From Clostridium gelidum (GTDB lineage Bacteria; Bacillota; Clostridia; Clostridiales; Clostridiaceae), in contig NZ_AP024849.1 of NCBI RefSeq assembly GCF_019977655.1, forward strand, positions 2,823,001 through 2,887,000: a stretch of DNA of 64,000 nt, in the 5' to 3' direction. Below, in pieces: positions 44,527-53,940 of the stretch (positions within the stretch are counted from its first letter, which is position 1; every line of letters starts with the position of its first letter). Below the pieces are notes generated by a model that was not told the origin of the DNA, did not search any database, and was given only the letters and a program-made list of their open reading frames with translations. The position numbers and the translations under genes were made by a program.

Positions 44527-45564
44527 ATGAAAGAATTTTATGAGGAGAGGCTGGAACTTCTAAAAAGTGGTGAAAATTTTGTGCTCGCTTCAATTTTTGA
44601 TAGCCAGGGTTCAGCACCAAGAACAACAGGCGCAAGAATGATAATTAGAAAAAATGGTTCTATTATTGGAACTGTTGGTGGAGGGAAAATTGAATCATTA
44701 GTAATCCAGCATGGTATAGAAATATTTAATACAAAAACGACAGTGCTTAAGGATTATAAATTGCAAGAAACTGATAATAAAGGCATTGGAATGGCATGCG
44801 GTGGTGATGTGAGTATTCTAATGGAATATGTAGATGCAGAAAATGATATAAATATTAAATTGTATGAAGAAGTAGTTAAGTGTTTTCAAAATGGAGAAAA
44901 AGCTTCTATAATTAGAAAGTTTTTTAATGATGGGAATAAGATAAATTATTTATATAAGAATGGTGAAATGATTTTTACTTCAAATACTGTTGAAAGAGAA
45001 AATATTGATAAATATTCAGATATAGTAAGGTATAGAGATCTTGTTCTTATTAAAGAGGAAAATGCAAATGTACTTATTGAACCTATATGTAATTTAGGTA
45101 GATTATATATTTTTGGTGCAGGCCATGTTTCTCAAAAACTTGCTGAACTTGCAAAAAAGATTGATTTTATGGTTACAGTAGTAGATGGTAGATCAGAGTT
45201 TGCAAATGTAGAGAGATTTCCAACTACTGATGAAATTATTGTTCCAGATTCTTTCGAAGGATGTTTTAAAGAATTACCCATAGATAAGGATAGTTATATT
45301 ATAATTGTAACAAGTGGACATATTTTTGATTTGACTTGTTTAAAACAGGCTTTAAGGACAGATGCATATTATATTGGAATGATAGGAAGTAGAAGAAAAC
45401 GTAATATTGTTTATGAAGCACTTAAAAAAGACGGATTTACCCTTGATGATTTTAATAAAGTTCATAACCCAATAGGTCTTGAAATTGGAGCTGAAACGCC
45501 TGAAGAAATTGCAGTAAGTATTTCAGCAGAACTTATTAAGGTGAGACGCGAGAGGATGAAATGA
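44527..45564 (+). CDS. XdhC/CoxI-family molybdenum hydroxylase maturation factor
   Basis: A 345-residue protein of the XdhC/CoxI family, which in other bacteria binds Moco and helps its sulfuration and insertion into molybdenum hydroxylases. The N-terminal domain contains SQGSAPRTTGARMIIRKNG and VGGGKIE. The C-terminal Rossmann domain starts YIFGAGHVSQKLAEL (about 195), with IGMIGSRRKRN and ETPEEIAVSISAELI. ATG 44527 is six bases after GGGAGGG. It supports the view that the enzyme at 36562 uses sulfurated MCD- or MPT-type cofactor. Confidence 0.85.
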   Translation: MKEFYEERLELLKSGENFVLASIFDSQGSAPRTTGARMIIRKNGSIIGTVGGGKIESLVIQHGIEIFNTKTTVLKDYKLQETDNKGIGMACGGDVSILMEYVDAENDINIKLYEEVVKCFQNGEKASIIRKFFNDGNKINYLYKNGEMIFTSNTVERENIDKYSDIVRYRDLVLIKEENANVLIEPICNLGRLYIFGAGHVSQKLAELAKKIDFMVTVVDGRSEFANVERFPTTDEIIVPDSFEGCFKELPIDKDSYIIIVTSGHIFDLTCLKQALRTDAYYIGMIGSRRKRNIVYEALKKDGFTLDDFNKVHNPIGLEIGAETPEEIAVSISAELIKVRRERMK

Positions 45565-46658
45565 AAAGCTATGCTGCAATAATCCTTGCAGCAGGTTATT
45601 CTTCAAGGATGGGAGATTTCAAACCGCTTATGGATTTAGGTGGGAAAAATTCTCTTCAAAGATGTATAAATCTTTTTAAAAATGCTGGAATTAATGACAT
45701 TATTGTGGTTACAGGCTATCAAAATAATAGGATTGAAGAAATGCTAACAGATGATATTAGAACTGTAGTAAATAATAAATATAATGAAGGTATGTTTTCA
45801 TCAATAAAAGCTGGAGCAAAAGTACTTTCAAAAAATACAGATGCTTTCTTTCTATTACCAGTAGATATTGCATCTGTGAAAGTACACACAATTGAAAAAA
45901 TGATAGGAACTTATGAAAAAATACAAGATGGAATTTTATTTCCAACATTTAATGAAGAAAAGGGCCATCCTACATTAATATCATGTTCATTAGTGGAAGA
46001 AATATTAATGAAGAATCCTGAAGGCGGATTAAGAGAAATTTTAAGTGAGCATAAAGAGCAGTGGTATTATGAAGAAACAGCGGATAGAGGTATTTTACTT
46101 GATATGGACACTAAAGAAGACGTTAAAGTTCTTTATGAGCATATATTAAAAGAACCTTTTCCTGATTATGAGGAATGTTTGGAGATATTAAGATTATGTA
46201 AGGTTAAGCAAGAAACAATTGAGCATATGATAAGCGTAAGTGAATTTTCAAAGAAAATAGCAATTTTGATTAATGAAAAGGGGTATAATTTAAATATAAA
46301 TGCTGCATTTTCAGGTGCGTTGCTTCATGATGTAGCTAAGGGGAAAAAAGATCATGCAGAAGAAGGCGCAACAATTGCTCAGAACTTTGGGTATGTTTGT
46401 TTGAGTGAAATAATAGGTGAACATATGGAGCTTAAAACTGTTAGCAAAATTGATGAAAAGAAAATAGTTTATATTTGCGATAAACTTTTAAAAGGAACTC
46501 AGTTAGTTACCTTAAATAAAAGATTTGAAGAATCATTTTGTAGGTATGAACATTCTGAAGATATATTGAAAAATGTTAACAAAAGGTATGAGGATGCAAA
46601 AGTTATAAAGAATAATATTGAAAACATACTTGGAAACAGCTTAGAAAACTTGAGGTGA
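45561..46658 (+). CDS. MobA-like NTP transferase fused to HD domain
   Basis: A 365-residue fusion. The first half is a MocA/YgfJ-like nucleotidyltransferase (ILAAGYSSRMGDFKPLM, FLLPVDIASV, with the GHPTLIS segment), as in enzymes adding CMP or GMP to molybdopterin. The second half is an HD domain (SGALLHDVAKGKKDHAEEGA, GEHMEL), predicted to be a metal phosphohydrolase. The start overlaps the XdhC-family stop (ATGA). I recall this combination as the DVU_1551 family. Its partner is probably the Mop cofactor. Confidence 0.8.
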   Translation: MKSYAAIILAAGYSSRMGDFKPLMDLGGKNSLQRCINLFKNAGINDIIVVTGYQNNRIEEMLTDDIRTVVNNKYNEGMFSSIKAGAKVLSKNTDAFFLLPVDIASVKVHTIEKMIGTYEKIQDGILFPTFNEEKGHPTLISCSLVEEILMKNPEGGLREILSEHKEQWYYEETADRGILLDMDTKEDVKVLYEHILKEPFPDYEECLEILRLCKVKQETIEHMISVSEFSKKIAILINEKGYNLNINAAFSGALLHDVAKGKKDHAEEGATIAQNFGYVCLSEIIGEHMELKTVSKIDEKKIVYICDKLLKGTQLVTLNKRFEESFCRYEHSEDILKNVNKRYEDAKVIKNNIENILGNSLENLR

Positions 46659-46664
46659 TAAGTT

Positions 46665-47264
46665 ATGAAAAGGTATATTTATCTTTTAAGGCATGGAGAA
46701 ACTGAATATGGAAAAGAAAAAAAATATTTAGGACATACAGATTGTAACCTTTCTAAAGATGGGGAAAGCAATGGGAGGTATTTAGCTAGCATTTTTCAAA
46801 ATCATGAAATAGTAATACAAAGTATCTTTAGTAGTGATTTAAAGAGGTGTAAAGACACAATAAACATAGTTTTCCCAGAAAGAAAAGTAACTTTTTTAGA
46901 ACAATTGAGAGAAATAAATATGGGAGAGTGGGATGGATTAACTTTTGATGAAGTTAAAACTAAGTATGCGCAGGATTATAAAAATAGGGGAGAAAATATA
47001 GCAGAGTTTACAATAAAAGATGGTGAATCCTTTAGTAAATGTCAAAAAAGAGCAGTAACTGTTTTTAAGGATATAATTAATTCAACTAAGGGTAATATTG
47101 TTATTTGTAGTCATGCAGGTTTTATAAGAACACTACTTTGTAGCCTCTCAAATATAGACTTAAAAGATATGTTTGATATAAAACAAAATTATGGAGCGAT
47201 TAACATTATAACCTGTGAGGGACAAAATTTCTTTGTTGAAGGTATTAATTTAAAGAGCGTATAG
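46665..47264 (+). CDS. Histidine phosphatase (CobC-like)
   Basis: A 199-residue histidine-phosphatase-superfamily protein. The catalytic motif LLRHGETEYG is at about residues 7-16, a substrate Arg lies in SSDLKRCKDT, and the second His is in ICSHAGFIRTL. Closest in look to alpha-ribazole phosphatases, but no cobalamin genes are near. In this operon it may remove a phosphate from a cofactor precursor made by the NTP transferase. That is inference. Confidence 0.78.
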   Translation: MKRYIYLLRHGETEYGKEKKYLGHTDCNLSKDGESNGRYLASIFQNHEIVIQSIFSSDLKRCKDTINIVFPERKVTFLEQLREINMGEWDGLTFDEVKTKYAQDYKNRGENIAEFTIKDGESFSKCQKRAVTVFKDIINSTKGNIVICSHAGFIRTLLCSLSNIDLKDMFDIKQNYGAINIITCEGQNFFVEGINLKSV

Positions 47265-47355
47265 AGAATTAAGACAATAGACTAGCTAACTATCTTACTT
47301 GTTATGAATTTTTAGATATCCATTACAAATTAATTAAGATTACTGGAGTATAAAG

Positions 47356-48681
47356 ATGATTAAAACTATATATGAAAAATGGATGGAAGATAAAATTTTA
47401 AAAGAAACTGGAGAAAAAAAACTTTCTTTAGAATCTTTAAAATTGTATCAATTAAATGAAATTAGAAATATAATTAATACTGCTAAGAAGGGGAAGTTTT
47501 ACAAAGACGTATTAAAAAATATTAAAAGTGAGGATATTAAGAACTTTGAAGATTTTAAAAGTATACCTTTTACAACGTCAGAGGATTTAAGTAATAATCC
47601 AAAAAACTTTTTATGTGTAGCTCTTGATCAGATATCAAGAATTGTAACAATAAATACCTCAGGAACTACAGGAACTTCCAAAAGAGTTTTTTTCACTGAA
47701 AATGATCTTAAAGGTACTATAGAATTTTTTAAACATGGTATGTTAAATCTTGTAAAATCAGGTCAACGTGTACTTATATTAATGCCTGGAAGTACTCCTT
47801 CAAGCATAGGGCTTCTTTTAAAGAAAGGCCTTAATGAAGCAGGATGTGAAGCAATTATATATGGACCTGTATTTGATACTTTAGATGCATTAGAAACATT
47901 GAAATTAAATAAAATTGATTGTATTGTAGGGTTACCAACTCAAGTGTTTTACCTTGCAAAGATTAAAAATATGCATGAAAGGTATAGAAATTTAAAATTA
48001 AAAAGCATTCTTTTGAGTGCAGATTATGTTCCAAGAGCAATATGTGATGCTGTTAGCAAAGATTTCAATTGTCCTGTTTTCACCCATTATGGTATGACTG
48101 AAATGGGGTATGGAGGCGGAGTCGAATGTAGTGCGCTTAATGGCTACCATATGAGAGATATAGATTTGTATATTGAAATTATTGATCCTTTAACAGGAAA
48201 AAATGTTAAGGAAGGTAATTATGGAGAAGTTGTTTTTACAACATTTAGAAGAGAAGGCATGCCACTTATAAGATATAAAACAGGAGATATAGCTAGGTTT
48301 TTGCCAAATAGCTGTTCGTGTAATGATGTATTTAAAAGAATGGATTATGTACAAGGAAGGTTGTCTGAAAATTTAAGGTTTAAGGATGGAAGTTTTATTT
48401 CAATAGGAATGCTTGATGAAATTATGTTCCAAATTGATAATGTTCTAGATTACAGAGCTATTATTAAAGAAGATGAAAAAAAAATAATTAAGTTAAGTAT
48501 ACAGCCTATAAATAAAGAAATTCCTGTGAGATTTAGTGATATTGAAAATTTAATTATTAAAGATAAATATTTAGCTACTTTAATAAGAAATAATAATATT
48601 TTTATAGAAATTACTGGCATTATAGATAATGTTGACGTAAGTAATGGAATGCAAAAAAGAAAATTAGAATACAGAAGGTAG
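47356..48681 (+). CDS. PaaK-like adenylate-forming ligase
   Basis: A 441-residue AMP-dependent ligase resembling phenylacetate-CoA ligase. The P-loop NTSGTTGTSKRVFF is at about residues 98-112, followed by THYGMTEMGYGGG and YKTGDIARF. It adenylates a carboxylic acid and may pass it to CoA or another acceptor. I recall a DVU_1553 family in Mop clusters. The acid could be a cofactor intermediate or the product of the aldehyde oxidoreductase itself. The 91 bases before it hold no gene. Confidence 0.75.
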   Translation: MIKTIYEKWMEDKILKETGEKKLSLESLKLYQLNEIRNIINTAKKGKFYKDVLKNIKSEDIKNFEDFKSIPFTTSEDLSNNPKNFLCVALDQISRIVTINTSGTTGTSKRVFFTENDLKGTIEFFKHGMLNLVKSGQRVLILMPGSTPSSIGLLLKKGLNEAGCEAIIYGPVFDTLDALETLKLNKIDCIVGLPTQVFYLAKIKNMHERYRNLKLKSILLSADYVPRAICDAVSKDFNCPVFTHYGMTEMGYGGGVECSALNGYHMRDIDLYIEIIDPLTGKNVKEGNYGEVVFTTFRREGMPLIRYKTGDIARFLPNSCSCNDVFKRMDYVQGRLSENLRFKDGSFISIGMLDEIMFQIDNVLDYRAIIKEDEKKIIKLSIQPINKEIPVRFSDIENLIIKDKYLATLIRNNNIFIEITGIIDNVDVSNGMQKRKLEYRR

Positions 48682-48689
48682 TGATAAGA

Positions 48690-49181
48690 ATGATAAAAAC
48701 TGCAATATTAACTATAAGTGATAAAGGCTCTAGAGGCGAACGAGTAGATGAGACAGGCCCTGCAATAAAACATGAATTAGGAGATAAGGATTATAGCATA
48801 AGTTTTTATAAAATTGTGCCAGATGAAATGCAGGAAATAGAACAAGAATTAATTTATTTGTGTGATGAACTAAAGGTGGATTTAATTTTAACTAATGGAG
48901 GAACAGGATTTTCAAAAAGAGATGTTACTCCTGAGGCAACTCAAAATGTAATAGAGAAATATGTTCCAGGGATCGGTGAAGCTATGCGTATGAAATCACT
49001 TGCCATTACACCAAAGGCCATGCTTTCAAGAGCAATTTCAGGAATTCGTGGAAAAACCTTAATAATCAATCTTCCGGGAAGTCCAAAGGGTGCTGTGGAA
49101 AACCTCCAATTTGTATTACCTGCAATTCCACATGGTATTGCAATACTTACAGGAGAAGCTAGTGAATGTGCAAGAAGTTAA
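48690..49181 (+). CDS. mogA: Molybdopterin adenylyltransferase MogA/MoaB
   Basis: A 163-residue MoCF-domain protein that activates molybdopterin by adenylylation before molybdenum insertion. Motifs are TISDKGSRGERVDETGPAI, LILTNGGTGFSKRDVTPEAT and LIINLPGSPKGA. ATG 48690 is preferred over GTG 48681, which overlaps the previous stop. It begins the core Moco synthesis block (mogA, moaA, moaC, MOSC). Confidence 0.88.
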   Translation: MIKTAILTISDKGSRGERVDETGPAIKHELGDKDYSISFYKIVPDEMQEIEQELIYLCDELKVDLILTNGGTGFSKRDVTPEATQNVIEKYVPGIGEAMRMKSLAITPKAMLSRAISGIRGKTLIINLPGSPKGAVENLQFVLPAIPHGIAILTGEASECARS

Positions 49182-49302
49182 TTTAATGATTAAATATTGA
49201 AAAATAATTCTTAAATATAAATTTTGAAAATTCTATAAAAAATTTAACAATAATTGTTAACTGTTAATTGCTAACTGTTAACTGAATGAATGGGGTGGTT
49301 TT

Positions 49303-50262
49303 ATGAGGGATAAACAAGGAAGAAACATCAATTATTTAAGAGTATCAGTAACAGATAGATGTAATTTAAGATGTATTTATTGTATGCCAGAAGATGGCAT
49401 CGAAAGTTTAGAGCATGACGATATTCTACGTTTTGAAGATATTTTAAAAATCGTAAAGTCAGCTGCCTCACTTGGTATTAATAAGGTAAGATATACAGGT
49501 GGAGAACCACTGGTAATGAAAGACATTGATAAACTAATATATGAAACTTCTAGATTACCTGGTATAGATGATATTGCAATAACTACAAATGGTATTTTGT
49601 TATCTGATATGGCAGAAGACTTAAAAAAGGCTGGACTCAAAAGGGTTAACATAAGTCTTGATACTTTAAATGAAGATAAGTTTAGGAGTATTACAAGAAT
49701 AGGAAATTTAGATAAAGTATTAGAAAGCATTGATAAGTGTTTAACGCTTGGGCTAAAACCTGTAAAAATAAATACAGTTCTAATGAGAGGCGTTAATGAT
49801 ACCGAGATTATAGATTTCTTAAACTTAACTAAAGAAATGCCAGTAGAAATAAGATTTATTGAACTAATGCCAATAGGAGAAAGTATTAAATTATATGAAG
49901 AAAGTAAGGTGGATTTCTCAGAAATTTTGAAACAGTATCCTGAGTTAATTCAAATAGAAACAGAAAAAAATAGCACAGCTCAATTGTACAAGCTTCAAGG
50001 AGCAAAAGGAAAAATTGGTTTCATCAGTCCAATAAGCTGCAAGTTTTGCCCAGATTGTAATAAAATTAGGCTTACATCTATAGGGAAAATTAAACCATGT
50101 CTTCATTCGAGTGAAGAAATAGATCTTAGAGAATATTTAAATAATGAAGAGTTACTTACAATGAAATTGAAATCAGCAATTTTTAATAAACCACTTGAAC
50201 ATCATCTTCAAGAAGAAAATGCTAGTAGAAGTGGAAAGATGATGTATCAGATAGGAGGATAA
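49303..50262 (+). CDS. moaA: GTP 3',8-cyclase MoaA
   Basis: Radical SAM enzyme for the first step of molybdopterin synthesis from GTP, acting with MoaC. N-terminal cluster CNLRCIYC, VRYTGGEPLV as the SAM-binding segment, and C-terminal cluster residues CKFCPDCNKIRLTSIGKIKPC. The C-terminus is MMYQIGG, slightly different from the usual GG tail. 319 residues is normal. The upstream 49254-49284 contains repeated TTAACTGTTAA units of unknown role. The start follows GGGGTGG. Confidence 0.93.
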   Translation: MRDKQGRNINYLRVSVTDRCNLRCIYCMPEDGIESLEHDDILRFEDILKIVKSAASLGINKVRYTGGEPLVMKDIDKLIYETSRLPGIDDIAITTNGILLSDMAEDLKKAGLKRVNISLDTLNEDKFRSITRIGNLDKVLESIDKCLTLGLKPVKINTVLMRGVNDTEIIDFLNLTKEMPVEIRFIELMPIGESIKLYEESKVDFSEILKQYPELIQIETEKNSTAQLYKLQGAKGKIGFISPISCKFCPDCNKIRLTSIGKIKPCLHSSEEIDLREYLNNEELLTMKLKSAIFNKPLEHHLQEENASRSGKMMYQIGG

Positions 50263-50267
50263 GGAAA

Positions 50268-50747
50268 ATGGAACTTACACACATAAATGAAGAGGGAAGA
50301 GCTAAAATGGTTGATGTATCTGAAAAGGTTGATACATCAAGAGAAGCAGTTGCAATTGGATCAGTTTCTATGAAAAGAGAAACACTTGAAAGAATAAAAG
50401 AAGGTACAATTTCAAAAGGAGATGTATTAGCAGTAGCTCAGGTAGGAGGAATAATGGGTGCTAAGAATACTCCACAAATAATACCAATGTGTCATCCTAT
50501 AATGATATCTGGCTGTGATATAAGCTTTAAAATTGACTTTGAAAATAATAAAATTGAAATAACTGCAACAACTAAGACCGTAGGAAAGACTGGCATTGAG
50601 ATGGAAGCACTTACTGCAGTATCTACGGCTGCATTAACGATTTATGATATGTGTAAGGCTATTGATAGGGAAATGGTTATAAACAATATTATGCTTGTTA
50701 AAAAAAGTGGAGGAAAATCAGGATTATTTGAAAGGAAGGGATTATAA
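50268..50747 (+). CDS. moaC: Cyclic pyranopterin monophosphate synthase MoaC
   Basis: Partner of MoaA, converting 3',8-cyclo-dihydro-GTP to cPMP. The 159-residue protein has MVDVSEKVDTSREAVA, IPMCHPIMISG and ALTAVSTAALTIYDMCKA, the family's active-site regions. It starts five bases after moaA and its stop overlaps the ATG of the MOSC gene, so all three are translated together. Confidence 0.94.
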   Translation: MELTHINEEGRAKMVDVSEKVDTSREAVAIGSVSMKRETLERIKEGTISKGDVLAVAQVGGIMGAKNTPQIIPMCHPIMISGCDISFKIDFENNKIEITATTKTVGKTGIEMEALTAVSTAALTIYDMCKAIDREMVINNIMLVKKSGGKSGLFERKGL

Positions 50748-51178
50748 TGAGTAAAGTTATTGCAATAAATATAAGTGAGGAAAAAGGTGTTACAAAAAAT
50801 CCAATAGAAAAAGGTTTCTTTAAAATTAATCATGGCCTTTTAGGAGATGCTCACGCAGGGGAGTGGCATAGACAAGTTAGTTTACTTGGAATTGAGAGTA
50901 TTAAAAAAATGAAAGCAGTTGGAATTGAATCTCTATCTACAGGACAATTTGCTGAAAATATTACAACAGAAGGATTAACCTTATATGAACTCCCAGTTGG
51001 AACAAAACTCAAAATTGGAGATGTTCTTTTGGAAGTAACACAGATTGGAAAGGAATGTCATAAGGGGTGCAAAATTAAGGAGTTAGTAGGGGAATGTGTA
51101 ATGCCCAAAGAAGGAATATTTGCTAAGGTATTAGAAGAGGGCTATATTAAAGCTTCAGATAATATTGTAGTGGTTTAA
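50747..51178 (+). CDS. MOSC-domain protein (2)
   Basis: A 143-residue MOSC domain paralogous to the protein at 18812: LGDAHAGEWHRQVSLLGIES and IGKECHKGCKIKEL match its DAHGGNWHRQVSLLS and VGKECHAHCEIY. It may bind Moco or carry sulfur. Its start overlaps the moaC stop. It is the last gene of the long molybdenum operon, followed by a strong terminator. Confidence 0.84.
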   Translation: MSKVIAINISEEKGVTKNPIEKGFFKINHGLLGDAHAGEWHRQVSLLGIESIKKMKAVGIESLSTGQFAENITTEGLTLYELPVGTKLKIGDVLLEVTQIGKECHKGCKIKELVGECVMPKEGIFAKVLEEGYIKASDNIVVV

Positions 51179-51226
51179 GGCTATACTAGCATACTGACTT
51201 GTTATTTTTTTTTATAGTAATTAAAT

Positions 51227-51269
51227 AAAAAGAGTCTGAATTATTAAAATAATAATTCAGACTCTTTTT
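51227..51269 (+). terminator. Strong terminator ending the molybdenum operon
   Basis: AAAAAGAGTCTGAATTATT (51227-51245) is the exact complement of AATAATTCAGACTCTTTTT (51251-51269), a 19-bp stem ending in a T run. Confidence 0.9.
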
Positions 51270-51380
51270 CTATAAAAAAGTTATTATGGAATATATTTAC
51301 AAACAAATTTGAAAGGTGTATGATTATATCATAAAAATAAATTTGGTATAAAAAAAATTTTTTAGTTAGGGGATGAGAGT

Positions 51381-52691
51381 GTGAATTTTGATCAAATTAA
51401 ATCAAAGTCTGAAAGTTATAGAGAAGATATGACAAAATTTCTCCGTGATCTAGTTGCTATTCCAGGTGAAAGTGCAGAAGAAGAGGGTGTTGTAAAAAGA
51501 ATAGCACTAGAGATGGAAAGTGTTGGATTTGATAAAGTAGAAATAGATCCAATGGGGAATATTTTAGGATATATGGGTACAGGAGAAACTTTAATAGGCT
51601 TCGATGCTCATATTGACACAGTTGGTATAGGAAATAAAGATAACTGGAGATTTGATCCATATGAAGGGTACGAAACAGAAACTGAAATAGGTGGACGTGG
51701 TACTTCTGATCAATTAGGTGGAATCGTTTCATCTGTTTATGGTGCAAAAATAATGAAAGACTTAGGCCTTTTAAATGAAAAATGCACAGCATTAGTTGTT
51801 GGTTCAGTTCAAGAAGAAGACTGTGACGGACTTTGCTGGGAATATATAATTAAAGAAGATAAAATCAGACCTGAATTTGTAGTTTCTACAGAGCCAACAG
51901 ACGGTGGTATCTACAGAGGACAAAGAGGTCGTATGGAAATTCGTGTTGATGTACAAGGAGTTTCATGCCACGGTTCAGCTCCAGAAAGAGGAGACAACGC
52001 AATTTACAAAATGGCTGAAATATTAATGAACATTCGTGACCTTAACGAAAATGACGCAGCTGATGGTAAAAAAATAAAAGGCTTAATAAAAATGTTAGAT
52101 GAAAAATACAATCCAGAATTTAAAGAAGCTAACTTTTTAGGAAGAGGTACTGTTACAACTTCTCAAATATTCTATTCTTCACCAAGCCGTTGCGCTGTAG
52201 CTGATTCATGTTCAATTTCATTAGATCGTCGTATGACAACAGGTGAAACCTTTGAAAGCTGCTTAGAAGAAATTCGTCAACTTCCAGCTATTAAAAAATA
52301 CAATGCAACAGTAAGCATGTACAACTATGATAGACCAAGCTACACAGGGTTAGTATATCCAATTGAATGCTACTTTCCAACTTGGGTAATTCCAGAAGAT
52401 CACATTGTAACAAAAGCAATGGAAGAAGCATACAAAGGTCTTTATGGCACAACAAGAATCGGTGTTTCTGAAACTGAAACCATGAGAAAAGCTCGTCCAC
52501 TTACTGACAAATGGACATTCTCAACAAATGGCGTTTCAATCATGGGACGTAACGGAATTCCTGTAATAGGATTTGGACCTGGTGCAGAAGCTCAGGCGCA
52601 TGCTCCAAATGAAAAGACTTGGAAAGCAGATTTAGTAACATGTGCAGCAGTTTATGCCGCTGTTCCAACTCTATATACTGAAAATAAATGA
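51381..52691 (+). CDS. ygeY: YgeY-family M20 metallohydrolase
   Basis: A 436-residue member of the M20/ArgE-DapE hydrolases, YgeY subfamily, found in anaerobic purine-degradation clusters. Metal-site motifs are GFDAHIDTVG, RGTSDQLGG and QEEDCDG. It likely cleaves an amide or ureide intermediate; the exact substrate is not seen from sequence. The GTG start follows AGGGGATGAG. Arginine codons are often CGT here, unlike the AGA-rich genes before it. It is the first gene of the purine cluster. Confidence 0.85.
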   Translation: MNFDQIKSKSESYREDMTKFLRDLVAIPGESAEEEGVVKRIALEMESVGFDKVEIDPMGNILGYMGTGETLIGFDAHIDTVGIGNKDNWRFDPYEGYETETEIGGRGTSDQLGGIVSSVYGAKIMKDLGLLNEKCTALVVGSVQEEDCDGLCWEYIIKEDKIRPEFVVSTEPTDGGIYRGQRGRMEIRVDVQGVSCHGSAPERGDNAIYKMAEILMNIRDLNENDAADGKKIKGLIKMLDEKYNPEFKEANFLGRGTVTTSQIFYSSPSRCAVADSCSISLDRRMTTGETFESCLEEIRQLPAIKKYNATVSMYNYDRPSYTGLVYPIECYFPTWVIPEDHIVTKAMEEAYKGLYGTTRIGVSETETMRKARPLTDKWTFSTNGVSIMGRNGIPVIGFGPGAEAQAHAPNEKTWKADLVTCAAVYAAVPTLYTENK

Positions 52692-52714
52692 AAATTAAAG
52701 GAGATGTTAAAATT

Positions 52715-53908
52715 ATGAGTATTGTTAATAAGTATGTAAATGAATTAAAAAACCTGAAGATTGATGAAATGTATGAAAATGACTTTTTCCTTACTTGGGA
52801 GAAAACTACAGATGAGTTAAAGGCAGTTTATGCAGTAGCAGATGCATTAAGAGAATTACGTAAAAACAATAAATCAACAAGATTGTTTGATAGCGGACTT
52901 GGAATTTCATTATTCCGTGATAATTCAACACGTACTCGTTTTTCTTATGCTAGCGCATGTAATCTTTTAGGTCTTGAAGTACAAGATTTAGATGAAGGTA
53001 AAAGCCAAGTTGCTCATGGTGAAACAGTAAGAGAAACAGCTAACATGATTTCATTTATGGCTGATGTCATCGGAATTCGTGATGATATGTATATTGGAAA
53101 GGGAAACGCATATATGCATACAGTTGCTGATGCTGTAAAGGAAGGACATAAAGATGGTGTTCTTGAACAAAAACCAACATTAGTAAATTTACAATGTGAT
53201 ATTGATCATCCGACTCAAGCTATGGCAGATATGCTACATATCATCCATGAGTTTGGTGGCATTGAAAATTTAAAGGGTAAAAAAATAGCTATGTCCTGGG
53301 CTTATTCACCATCTTACGGTAAACCATTGTCAGTACCACAAGGTATTATAGGATTAATGACACGTTTCGGTATGGATGTTTGCTTAGCACATCCAGAAGG
53401 CTATGAAGTAATGGAAGACGTTTTAAATGTAGCTAGTAATAATGCTAAAGAATCTGGCGGATCATTCACAAAAACTAATAGTATAGCAGAAGCATTCAAA
53501 GATGCAGATATAGTATATCCAAAGAGTTGGGCTCCTTTTGAAGCAATGAAGGAACGTACAGATCTTTATGCTGAAGGTAATTTAGAAGGAATTAAAGAAT
53601 TAGAGAAAAGACTTCTTGCTCAAAATGCAGAGCATACAGATTGGGAATGTACAGAAGAATTAATGAAAACAACTAAAGATGGAAAGGCACTTTACTTACA
53701 TTGTTTACCAGCTGATATTAGTGGTTTATCTTGTGAAAAGGGTGAAGTTGAAGTTTCTGTATTCGATCGTTACAGAGATCCACTTTATAAAGAAGCAAGT
53801 TACAAGCCGTATGTTATAGCAGCAATTATTCTTCTTGCAAAAGTAAAGAATCCAGCAGAAGTTTTAGAAAAAATGGCTCAAAGCGAGGATACAAGATTTA
53901 AAGGTTAA
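52715..53908 (+). CDS. ygeW: YgeW-family carbamoyltransferase
   Basis: A 397-residue carbamoyltransferase of the YgeW subfamily. The carbamoyl-phosphate site is FRDNSTRTRFSYASA, followed by HPTQAMADMLHI and LHCLPADISG. In purine breakdown it should run toward carbamoyl phosphate, feeding the kinase encoded next. ATG 52715 follows AAAGGAG; an in-frame ATG at 52688 overlaps the ygeY stop and precedes that ribosome site. Codon use resembles ygeY. Confidence 0.88.
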   Translation: MSIVNKYVNELKNLKIDEMYENDFFLTWEKTTDELKAVYAVADALRELRKNNKSTRLFDSGLGISLFRDNSTRTRFSYASACNLLGLEVQDLDEGKSQVAHGETVRETANMISFMADVIGIRDDMYIGKGNAYMHTVADAVKEGHKDGVLEQKPTLVNLQCDIDHPTQAMADMLHIIHEFGGIENLKGKKIAMSWAYSPSYGKPLSVPQGIIGLMTRFGMDVCLAHPEGYEVMEDVLNVASNNAKESGGSFTKTNSIAEAFKDADIVYPKSWAPFEAMKERTDLYAEGNLEGIKELEKRLLAQNAEHTDWECTEELMKTTKDGKALYLHCLPADISGLSCEKGEVEVSVFDRYRDPLYKEASYKPYVIAAIILLAKVKNPAEVLEKMAQSEDTRFKG

Positions 53909-53940
53909 TATTTATATAGAGAGAATTGGAGGCAGGTGTG

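Noticed and set aside
49254..49284. Repeated TTAACTGTTAA units before moaA as an operator or CRISPR-like repeat
   Set aside because: Too short and AT-rich, with no spacers and no regulator to assign; kept only as a remark on moaA.
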